Shown: piece after piece, positions 1 through 5,250 of the stretch
Numbering within the stretch: position 1 is the first letter of the stretch
How the letters are laid out: each line of letters starts with the position of its first letter
Source of the DNA: Acidobacteriota bacterium
Lineage (GTDB): Bacteria; Acidobacteriota; Terriglobia; Terriglobales; Acidobacteriaceae
Direction of reading: 5' to 3'
Length of the DNA stretch: 5,250 nt
Assembly: GCA_021793595.1 (NCBI GenBank)
Contig: JAJYSL010000316.1
Coordinates: 1-5,250 of the forward strand
Notes under the pieces: generated by a model
The model's input: the letters and a program-made list of their open reading frames with translations, nothing else
What the model was told of the DNA's origin: nothing
Databases searched by the model: none
Position numbers and translations under genes: made by a program

Positions 1-928
1 ACGCCTGGCGTGAGGTGCGGATCTCTTCGGGAGGGAGCTTACCGTGCCAAAGATCGTTCGATGCGCTGCTTCTGGGAGCATAACGGCTCGCCCAATCGCC
101 CACCTTGGCTTCCGGCAGAGGTGCATCTTCGTACATCTTGAAGCAGCGGTTTGGCGGATCGTAGGGGCTATGAGGCCGGATAAAGGAAACTTTCAGGAAA
201 AAGGGCTCTGGCCGGTTATACGTCCGCAGAAAGCGTACCGCTGTCTCCCCCGTCCAGTGCGTGGCATGCAACCTTTCGTCTGCGTACGCAAAAGGCCTGC
301 CACGATGGTCGTTCCAGCTTAAGCCCGTCAGATGGGGATCTTTATCCGGCCCCTGTGACCAGAACCAGGCTTCATAATCGGGCCGCTCTTCCCAGGATGA
401 CTCTTCCTGAGGGCCTTCCTTGTGGAACCAATAGCTGCAATGTTCATCCTGCACCATGTGGTGGTAGCCGTGCGGGTTGCGAATGGGATAATAGTGGTTC
501 TTTCCGATCGAGGTGGTGTAGTAACCGGCGGCGGCCAGCGAGCGCGCCTTCTCCACCGGATAAGGACGGCTGGCCATCGCGGTCATGCCCAGCATTCCGT
601 GACTCCACGGTCCCAGTCCAGTCAGCAAAGCGCTCCTCGCCGGCGTGCAGGTCGGTGTGGTCGAGTACGCGTTCTGGAAACAGATTCCCTCGTTCCCCAG
701 CCGGTCCAGGTTCGGCGTGTGAATCACCCGGTTCCCATAGATTCCGGCGCAATCCATCCGATACTGGTCCGCCATCAGCAACAGTATGTTCGGGCGATCG
801 CGTTTCACGCTTCGGCCCGGTGCAACGGCAGTGGCCGTCTCCCCGGAATCGCTCTGTTGAGCGCCAACTTTCACTCCTTTGGCCGCCAGAGCCGCGCCGC
901 CAAGTGCAAGAAAATTCCTGCGGTTCAT
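1..928 (-). CDS. Tat-exported sulfatase (formylglycine-dependent, S1-type), N-terminal 309 residues, cut by the window edge
   Basis: Likely hydrolyses a sulfate ester on an organic substrate in the periplasm. I translated it from the reverse strand: ATG at 928-926, open to base 2, no stop. Residues 2-9 (NRRNFLAL) plus the following Ala-rich stretch form a twin-arginine signal. NILLLMADQ (about 47-55) is the first metal-binding strand, with Asp54 and an Ala where many relatives have a second Asp, as in choline-sulfatase-like enzymes. The sulfatase signature C-x-P-x-R-x4-T-G is complete at 94-104 (CTPARSALLTG). Cys94 is the residue converted to formylglycine. GKNHY gives Lys143 and His145, and RPHSPYDPP gives His253, all in usual active-site positions. 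Family members are commonly 450-550 residues, so the C-terminal third, including the second Asp-Asn/His metal motif, lies outside the window. It follows the receptor gene by 67 nt on the same strand. The substrate cannot be told from this part. Confidence 0.93.
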   Translation of the reverse strand, partial: MNRRNFLALGGAALAAKGVKVGAQQSDSGETATAVAPGRSVKRDRPNILLLMADQYRMDCAGIYGNRVIHTPNLDRLGNEGICFQNAYSTTPTCTPARSALLTGLGPWSHGMLGMTAMASRPYPVEKARSLAAAGYYTTSIGKNHYYPIRNPHGYHHMVQDEHCSYWFHKEGPQEESSWEERPDYEAWFWSQGPDKDPHLTGLSWNDHRGRPFAYADERLHATHWTGETAVRFLRTYNRPEPFFLKVSFIRPHSPYDPPNRCFKMYEDAPLPEAKVGDWASRYAPRSSASNDLWHGKLPPEEIRTSRQA

Positions 929-933
929 TCGCC

Positions 934-941
934 ACCCTCCT
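934..941 (-). promoter_or_regulatory. Ribosome binding site of the sulfatase gene
   Basis: Reading the minus strand, AGGAGGGT sits 5 nt before the ATG at 928-926. This near-perfect Shine-Dalgarno sequence fixes the start codon, which is also the one that places the twin-arginine motif at the extreme N terminus. Confidence 0.8.
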
Positions 942-967
942 ACATCTACTCATGCATCTCTGCCATT

Positions 968-985
968 GTCTCCTGGGGGAGAGAC
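968..985 (-). other. Small inverted repeat in the receptor-sulfatase spacer
   Basis: GTCTC at 968-972 and GAGAC at 981-985 are complementary around an 8-nt loop. An alternative register pairs TCTCC (969-973) with GGAGA (978-982). On the minus strand no T-run follows, so this is not a convincing intrinsic terminator. It could be a weak RNA hairpin that trims or stabilises receptor mRNA relative to sulfatase mRNA, or chance. Confidence 0.25.
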
Positions 986-995
986 GCGGCGAGAA

Positions 996-3900
996 TCAAA
1001 ATGTCAGCCGGCCAGATAACTGGATCACCCGCGGCGGTCCAGCCGACTGAATCTTCCCGAAGTTGCTGGTGTTGGTAAAGGTTGCACCCGGATTGTTGAA
1101 GTTGACGCGATTAGGCAGGTTGAAGAACTCCCCCTTAATCTCCATATTTACCCGAGTGGTGATTGGGAAAATCTTCAGCAGGCCCGCATCGGTTTCCCAT
1201 AAGCCTGGCCCATTCATGGTGTTCCTTCCGGAATTTCCAAAGGTTCCCAGAGCATTCAGCCGGAAAGCCGCTGTGTTGAAATACTCGGTCAGCTTATTCA
1301 CGCCTGACGGACGAGATCTGGATACACCCGGAACTATGTCCGTCAAATCATTGGTTCCGGAATTGGTGGTAGGGCCGCTGAGAGAATTGTCAATCCCGCT
1401 GTAAACGCTGAAGACCCCTCCGCTCTGCAAAGCGGTGATCATCGAAACTTGCCATCCGTTCAGAAATCTGCTGGCAAAACCGTGGAACCAGGGCATATTG
1501 GGCAAATCGTAGACCAGCGAGATATTCGCCAACTGCGTTACATTGAAGTCGCACGGAGCATAGTCGGCGTTTACGTTGAATTTATTGATGACAGTTACGC
1601 CTCCCGTGGTTGCGGAGTCATTGTCCATGCACTTGGACCAGGTGTAATTGCCGATCAATGTAAGGCCCCTTTCGGAGCGCTTGTTGAACGCGAGCTGGAG
1701 TGCGTTGTAGTTGCTATATTGGAAAGCCCGTACGGATTGGACGGATCCCAATCCGACGTAAGGCCGGCGAGAGTTGACGTTCGCTTCTGTGGAATGACCG
1801 GGAATGTAGATGGCGGGATTGGCTTCCGTGGAGTCCATGCCCTTGACCATGTGATTGCCGATGTAGGCGACAGAGAAGCCGAGACTGCGCGTGACCTGTC
1901 GTTCTGCAGTGAGATTCCACTCTTGGACATAGCTGGTTCCCGCATGGGGAATCAAAGCCGAGGTAGTTACCGGTTCCTTGAACGTAAATGTTTTCAGTCC
2001 AGCTGGCGTCACGGGCGTCCAGGGAAAGGGCGATCCGCCCGCGTTGCCATAAGGATTCTCGAAGCTCAGTGGATCCGATATGTTGGTAGCCAGACTTCGG
2101 AATGCAGCCGTGTTTCCGGTAAAACGCTGGATATTGAGTGGAATGGGGCGGAAGAAAATACCGTAAGCACCCCGCACGACAGTCTTTGCATCCCCCTTCA
2201 CGTCGTATGCAAAGCCGACGCGCGGCGCAAAATTGTCCATATTCCGGTTCCAGATCGCATGCGGCAAGCCATTGTCGCCGGAAAAAAGAAGTCCGAGTGG
2301 CGCATTGGGCGCTTGCACCGATTGCACTCCGGGTTCAAATCCAACCTGGGGTGCAACTCGGTCTACGGCGGGAAGCCAAGGCGTATACCGTACGCCGAGA
2401 TTCAATGTCAAATTAGGGCGCGCCTTCCAGTCATCTTGAATCCAGGGCTGAACTTCCGTCTCGTACATGTTTTGCGGTTCGGTCCCGTGTTGAAAGAACA
2501 GCACTGGCAGGCCCAAAAGAGCATCGGCAATGGAGTTCCCTGATCCCGGATACGCTGGCGAGTTGGTCCTGCTTCCATCGAATGTCCATGATCCGTCCTG
2601 AAAGGATCGATCAAACGCATATTCATCGTAGCGGATTGCATCGACGCCAAACTGGACCATATGCGCTCCATGATTCCAGGTGACGTGGACTCGGTACTCG
2701 AATGTCAGCGGTGTGATCGTAATCGGCGTACCGCTGATAAAGTTCCCATAGCCATTGATCGCAATATGAAGTTGCTGCCCAACCCCGGGATATACGGTGG
2801 CTAAGGGTACATTCATACCAGGCAGCCCCCGTGCGACAAACGGCAGACCGGCAGCCGATCGCTGGATACCAGTGTTCGTAAAACCGAAAGCGCCGAGCAG
2901 AAGCAGGTTCGGGGTAAAGATGTGGGTGTCGCTGATTAGCCCGTTACGATTCAGATTTTTGTCAAATCCGTAGGGGTTCGGCAGTGAGGATGTTTGCTCT
3001 TGAAAGGTAAAGTCATCATAAAAGTAACGAGCGGTCAGATGGTCTTTCGCCGTTGCCTGGTAATCGATCCGCCCCAGGCCTTGGGTATCGTCAGAATTGC
3101 TTCTGGGTAGAGAAGTATAGGTTCCGTTGCTTAAATTCGCGGCTGGATAAAATCCCAGGACTGTCACCATGTCTGGATTGAAGCGGCTCGACGGAATCAC
3201 ATTCCCCGGAAACGGCTGGCCAGTGGTAGGATCGATGATCTTCGTCGGAAGGGCTGAGAAGTCCCCCGATAGGAAGGCGGCCGAAGGAACATTCGCGACC
3301 GCAGGACCCGCTCCCCCTACGGTTCGCGTGTCCTGAAACGACCCGAAATAAAAAGCCTTGTCCTTGAAGATGGGGCCACCCAGAGAGCCACCAAACTGGT
3401 TTCTCTTGAAGGGCGTGGGCGATTTCGAAAAGTAGTTTTTCGCATCGAAAGCATTGTTGCGCACATATTCGAAAGCTGATCCATGAAGACTGTTGGTTCC
3501 CGACTTTGTCGTAAATTCAACATTTCCGCCTGAACCTGTTTCAGCCGCACTGAAGTTGGAGGTCTGTATCGTAAATTCCTGTAATGCATCAGGGCTTGGC
3601 AAGACTGGCGCCGTTCCATAATGCGGATCGATGTAGCTAACGCCGTCCAGCAGGTAGCCGTTGTCCGTGGACCGGTTCCCGTTAACTTCAGCCCCCGCAT
3701 TTGCAGATTGGAACGACGGAGCACCTGCGGAATAGATTACACCGGGAGCAAGAGCAATTAGCTGTAGAGGATTACGGCCATTTAAAGGCAGATTCTGCAT
3801 GCTCGCTCTTCCGATGGTGGTCTGCACCTCAGACGAAGTCGGCTGGATCTCCTGACTGATAGCTGTCACTTTGATCGATTGATTTACCTGTCCCACTACC

Positions 3901-4244
3901 AGCCGGATCGGAACATCCACGCTGTGACCGGTGCTCAGCGCGATGTTCTGCTGACTCGAGGTCGCGAACCCCGAGTGCGAGATGGTCAGGTCATAGACAC
4001 CGATCGGTAATTCCGCAAAACGAAAAAGTCCTTCATCATTCGTAACTGCATGATATGTCAGCCCGGTGCCCGCGTTCTTGCACAACACGGTGGCCTGGCT
4101 CACAATCGCACCGGAAGAATCCGTAACGGTTCCGGTCAGGTTCGCCGTGGATTGCGCGGCTAAATGGAGCGGCGTAATAAATAGCAGTGCGAGCAGTGTT
4201 GCGCCTGCGGCCAGCCTCACTAGGCTCTTCCCAATTCGAATCAT
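996..4244 (-). CDS. TonB-dependent outer-membrane receptor, Oar-like, with carboxypeptidase-regulatory-like N-terminal domain
   Basis: Complete 1082-residue protein that should move a ligand across the outer membrane using TonB energy. Residues 1-30 are a Sec signal peptide (charged start, hydrophobic core, cleavage probably after LHLAA). Residues about 34-115 form a CarboxypepD_reg-like beta-sandwich (LTGTVTDSSGAIV, then GLFRFAELPIGVYDLTI). The plug follows at about 125-250, with LPLNGRN (152-158), LLDGVSY (198-204) and NVEFTTKSGTNSLHGS (241-256). The rest is barrel, including RNQFGGSLGGPIF (281-293), GNSIADALLGLP (569-580), WIQDDWKARPNLTLNLGVRY (601-620), NFAPRVGFAYD (671-681) and EFFNLPNRVNF (1039-1049). 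It ends in an aromatic residue (SGRLTF), as expected for an outer-membrane barrel signal. I see no clear TonB box. Length and order fit the large acidobacterial receptor family, whose members mostly have unknown ligands. The downstream sulfatase suggests a sulfated ligand, by inference only. Confidence 0.95.
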   Translation of the reverse strand: MIRIGKSLVRLAAGATLLALLFITPLHLAAQSTANLTGTVTDSSGAIVSQATVLCKNAGTGLTYHAVTNDEGLFRFAELPIGVYDLTISHSGFATSSQQNIALSTGHSVDVPIRLVVGQVNQSIKVTAISQEIQPTSSEVQTTIGRASMQNLPLNGRNPLQLIALAPGVIYSAGAPSFQSANAGAEVNGNRSTDNGYLLDGVSYIDPHYGTAPVLPSPDALQEFTIQTSNFSAAETGSGGNVEFTTKSGTNSLHGSAFEYVRNNAFDAKNYFSKSPTPFKRNQFGGSLGGPIFKDKAFYFGSFQDTRTVGGAGPAVANVPSAAFLSGDFSALPTKIIDPTTGQPFPGNVIPSSRFNPDMVTVLGFYPAANLSNGTYTSLPRSNSDDTQGLGRIDYQATAKDHLTARYFYDDFTFQEQTSSLPNPYGFDKNLNRNGLISDTHIFTPNLLLLGAFGFTNTGIQRSAAGLPFVARGLPGMNVPLATVYPGVGQQLHIAINGYGNFISGTPITITPLTFEYRVHVTWNHGAHMVQFGVDAIRYDEYAFDRSFQDGSWTFDGSRTNSPAYPGSGNSIADALLGLPVLFFQHGTEPQNMYETEVQPWIQDDWKARPNLTLNLGVRYTPWLPAVDRVAPQVGFEPGVQSVQAPNAPLGLLFSGDNGLPHAIWNRNMDNFAPRVGFAYDVKGDAKTVVRGAYGIFFRPIPLNIQRFTGNTAAFRSLATNISDPLSFENPYGNAGGSPFPWTPVTPAGLKTFTFKEPVTTSALIPHAGTSYVQEWNLTAERQVTRSLGFSVAYIGNHMVKGMDSTEANPAIYIPGHSTEANVNSRRPYVGLGSVQSVRAFQYSNYNALQLAFNKRSERGLTLIGNYTWSKCMDNDSATTGGVTVINKFNVNADYAPCDFNVTQLANISLVYDLPNMPWFHGFASRFLNGWQVSMITALQSGGVFSVYSGIDNSLSGPTTNSGTNDLTDIVPGVSRSRPSGVNKLTEYFNTAAFRLNALGTFGNSGRNTMNGPGLWETDAGLLKIFPITTRVNMEIKGEFFNLPNRVNFNNPGATFTNTSNFGKIQSAGPPRVIQLSGRLTF

Positions 4245-4248
4245 TGTG

Positions 4249-4256
4249 CCCCCCTA
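4249..4256 (-). promoter_or_regulatory. Probable ribosome binding site of the receptor gene
   Basis: On the minus strand TAGGGGGG lies 4 nt before the ATG at 4244-4242. It is purine-rich and anti-Shine-Dalgarno-compatible, but not a consensus AGGAGG and rather close to the start. A second, AGGAGCC, lies further upstream at 4258-4264. The start itself is secure because a full signal peptide begins there. Confidence 0.5.
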
Positions 4257-4260
4257 AGGC

Positions 4261-4330
4261 TCCTGATATCGTTTCATTACGAAGTGTGAATTAAATTAAC
4301 ATTAATTAAGCATATAACGGAATAAGGGAG
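4261..4330. other. AT-rich leader/promoter region upstream of the receptor gene
   Basis: Only 21 of these 70 bases are G or C, well below the flanking coding DNA. It contains a run of TTAA motifs at about 4290-4310, including the palindrome TTAATTAA (4302-4309). No open frame here looks like a protein. It would be mostly the transcribed 5' leader of the receptor mRNA if the promoter at 4330-4358 is right. I see no riboswitch-like fold that I could name. Confidence 0.45.
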
Positions 4331-4339
4331 CTATATAGC
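4330..4339. repeat. Perfect 10-bp palindrome overlapping the candidate -10 box
   Basis: GCTATATAGC reads identically on both strands and covers the -10 region of the candidate receptor promoter. A short dyad in this position could be an operator half for a dimeric regulator, but ten bases of largely AT sequence can be palindromic by chance. Confidence 0.3.
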
Positions 4340-4358
4340 ATGTATGTCGCAATGTCAA
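4330..4358 (-). promoter_or_regulatory. Candidate sigma70-type promoter for the receptor-sulfatase unit
   Basis: Reading the minus strand, a perfect -35 box TTGACA (4358-4353) is followed after 17 nt by TATAGC (4335-4330). A second -10 reading, TATATA at 4337-4332, has a TGn extension but only a 15-nt spacer. Transcription would begin near 4323 and leave a 5' leader of roughly 80 nt. The surrounding DNA is unusually AT-rich, which fits a promoter. The box match is seen in the sequence; promoter activity is inference. Confidence 0.5.
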
Positions 4359-4574
4359 GCATATTTAAGCGAATCCATCGGCGGACCGCTATGGCGAGAA
4401 GCACTGCTGTAAGTAGCCATTCCCCGCACGTTGGGCAAAGGAGCTTCCCAAAGCAAGCCTCCGCTGTTACGAGATAAAGTCTTATCTTCTTTATGCTTGC
4501 AGCCTATGTCTAGGGCGATGTCGGGCCTTGCACGCAGCTAAGAGGAAAGCGAGTTCAATCCGCTTTTATAGCGC
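4359..4574. other. Non-coding stretch between the receptor promoter and the GntR-like remnant
   Basis: Base composition returns to ordinary values here. The longest ATG-started frame I noticed (4391-4477, 28 codons plus stop) has no ribosome binding site and no recognisable sequence. AAGAGGAAA near 4540 is purine-rich but lies too far from the remnant's first ATG (4575) to serve it well. Apart from the inverted repeats at 4453-4500 I see nothing I can name. Confidence 0.4.
4453..4500. repeat. Nested inverted repeats upstream of the GntR-like remnant
   Basis: An outer perfect pair, GCAAGC (4453-4458) and GCTTGC (4495-4500), encloses an inner perfect pair, AGATAA (4472-4477) and TTATCT (4482-4487), with the 4-nt loop AGTC. 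The inner arm can extend by one G-U pair. Nothing like a T-run follows on either strand, so a terminator is unlikely. It could be an operator or a structured leader; the short arms also allow chance. Confidence 0.35.
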
Positions 4575-4853
4575 ATGATGGTTGTACGTTCACTTGACTA
4601 AGCCAAAACTGAACGAAGAGCCAATCTACAAACAGATACAAAACGAAATAAGAAAATATTCGTTCTGGGAGTTGAAGGCCAGGGAATTGGGGTGGACACC
4701 GATGGTGAGCTTGCCAAGCTTCCCAGCGTCAGCCTCAGGACGGCACGCTACGCGCTGGCGGAACTTGCGCGGGAAGGTATGCTCAAACGTCGGCATCGGG
4801 CAGCGCAGAGAAAACCGTGGCGGAGTTTTCAGATAAAGATTCCGAAAAGGTAA
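4575..4853 (+). pseudogene. GntR-type winged-helix transcriptional regulator, frame-broken, DNA-binding domain only
   Basis: The first half of a GntR domain is readable in one frame from TTG 4582: LNEEPIYKQIQNEIRK ends at 4656, matching the family's PIYxQI helix. The second half is in another frame: ELAKLPSVSLRTARYAL (4707-4757), then AELAREGMLKRR (4758-4793), matching the family's recognition helix and start of the wing, ending at TAA 4851-4853. The switch falls between about 4671 and 4700. The distance from GEL-like WELK to ELA is 47 nt, where the family pattern needs about 45, so one small indel explains it. A possible second break is near 4599: ATG 4575 gives MMVVRSLD then TAA, in the same frame as the second half. 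No effector domain follows the wing. It is divergent from the receptor and 31 nt before the EamA gene. Alternatives: a sequencing error in a working gene, or a restart at GTG 4692 (AGGGA 7 nt before it) giving 53 residues. Confidence 0.6.
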
Positions 4854-4884
4854 AAGTGCCGGGTTCCTGTAGTTTCATAGGTAG

Positions 4885-5250
4885 ATGCAGAGGCGCGCGG
4901 AAACGGTTTCGGACGCACGGGCGATTGGGTTCGCGCTGGCAGGGTTTACGTTTTGGGTGCTGGCGGACAGCACGATCAAGCTGGTAGGGCAGTCGAGGCT
5001 GCCGGCGTATCAAATTGTCGCGTTTCTAGGGTTGTTCCTGGCCATGTTTCTGGCTATGTACGCGGGATGGCGGCGGCAATGGCAGCTGCTGCGGCCGCAC
5101 CGGGTGCGGCGGCAGGTGGCGCGGGCCTGCCTGGATATGGGGAACAACGTCTGCGTGGTGATTGCGCTGCGACATTTGACGCTGACGCTGTTTTACATTT
5201 TGATTTTTATGGCGCCGATGGTGATTGCCCTGCTGTCGGCGGTGTTCGGA
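4885..5250 (+). CDS. EamA/DMT-superfamily inner-membrane transporter, N-terminal 122 residues, cut by the window edge
   Basis: Hydrophobic membrane protein whose residues 1-122 fit the N-terminal part of an EamA (RhaT/YdcZ-like drug/metabolite transporter) repeat. Likely membrane segments are about 14-34 (IGFALAGFTFWVLADSTIKL), 43-61, 82-97 and 99-119. They are separated by an Arg-rich loop at 62-80 (WRRQWQLLRPHRVRRQVAR), which by the positive-inside rule should be cytoplasmic. Family members usually have ten helices in about 280-310 residues, so more than half is missing. ATG 4885 is chosen because an in-frame TAG (4882-4884) immediately precedes it and the next alternative start falls inside the first helix. 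No good Shine-Dalgarno sequence is visible; only a weak TAGG (4878-4881). Codons favour G in third position (gcg, cgg, ctg, ggg) more than the receptor gene does. The substrate cannot be predicted from sequence. Confidence 0.82.
   Translation, partial: MQRRAETVSDARAIGFALAGFTFWVLADSTIKLVGQSRLPAYQIVAFLGLFLAMFLAMYAGWRRQWQLLRPHRVRRQVARACLDMGNNVCVVIALRHLTLTLFYILIFMAPMVIALLSAVFG

Noticed and set aside
444..953. 169-codon minus-strand frame overlapping the sulfatase in another frame
   Set aside because: The sulfatase frame carries the twin-arginine motif, active-site signature and ribosome binding site; this one carries none.
968..985. Intrinsic terminator between receptor and sulfatase genes
   Set aside because: The stem is only 5 bp and is not followed by a T-run on the minus strand, so read-through is the simpler expectation.
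355..1078. Two overlapping plus-strand open frames of over 200 codons opposite the sulfatase
   Set aside because: Low-complexity Arg/Ser/Pro-rich translations without family features, antisense to a gene with a complete sulfatase signature.
1449..2543. 364-codon open frame on the plus strand, antisense to the receptor gene
   Set aside because: It lies wholly inside a confidently identified receptor gene and its translation has no recognisable domain. It is explained by codon composition of the opposite strand.
4391..4477. 28-codon ATG frame in the intergenic region
   Set aside because: No Shine-Dalgarno, no recognisable sequence, and its stop lies inside the inverted repeat; not supportable as a gene.
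4442..4725. Short shared word AGCTTCCCA near 4442 and GCTTCCCA near 4718, considered as a direct repeat
   Set aside because: Only 8-9 bases with no extension on either side; expected by chance in a window of this size.
4783..5013. 76-codon minus-strand frame opposite the transporter start
   Set aside because: Antisense to a clear membrane protein, Arg/Pro-rich, no ribosome binding site and no known motif.

Overview
The window looks like part of an acidobacterial chromosome (Acidobacteriota, probably the Terriglobia/Solibacteres side). The main reason is a very large Oar-like TonB-dependent receptor with an N-terminal carboxypeptidase-regulatory-like domain and the stock motifs of the large paralogous families in that phylum. 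A Tat-exported sulfatase lies directly behind it. The taxonomic call is inference from protein style, not from a marker gene.

Layout. Positions 1-928 (minus strand) hold the N-terminal 309 residues of a sulfatase that runs off the left edge. Positions 929-995 are a 67-nt spacer with a good Shine-Dalgarno sequence and no convincing terminator. Positions 996-4244 (minus) hold a complete 1082-residue TonB-dependent outer-membrane receptor. Receptor and sulfatase therefore read as one transcription unit, receptor first. Positions 4245-4574 are non-coding. The half next to the receptor is AT-rich and carries a plausible sigma70-type promoter facing the receptor. The other half has a nested inverted repeat and no supportable gene. 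Positions 4575-4853 (plus) contain a recognisable but frame-broken GntR-type winged-helix regulator, and 4885-5250 (plus) the first 122 residues of an EamA/DMT-type membrane transporter that runs off the right edge.

How the parts may work together (inference). The receptor would import a ligand across the outer membrane and the sulfatase would remove a sulfate ester in the periplasm, so a sulfated organic substrate is a reasonable guess. The divergently placed GntR-like regulator is positioned to control the receptor promoter, but as written its reading frame is interrupted. It is either a decayed local regulator or a sequencing/assembly error. The EamA transporter lies 31 nt behind it on the same strand and could be its partner or an unrelated neighbour.

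I see no CRISPR, tRNA, rRNA, insertion sequence or clearly novel system. The most informative anomaly is the broken regulator and the structured region between it and the receptor.
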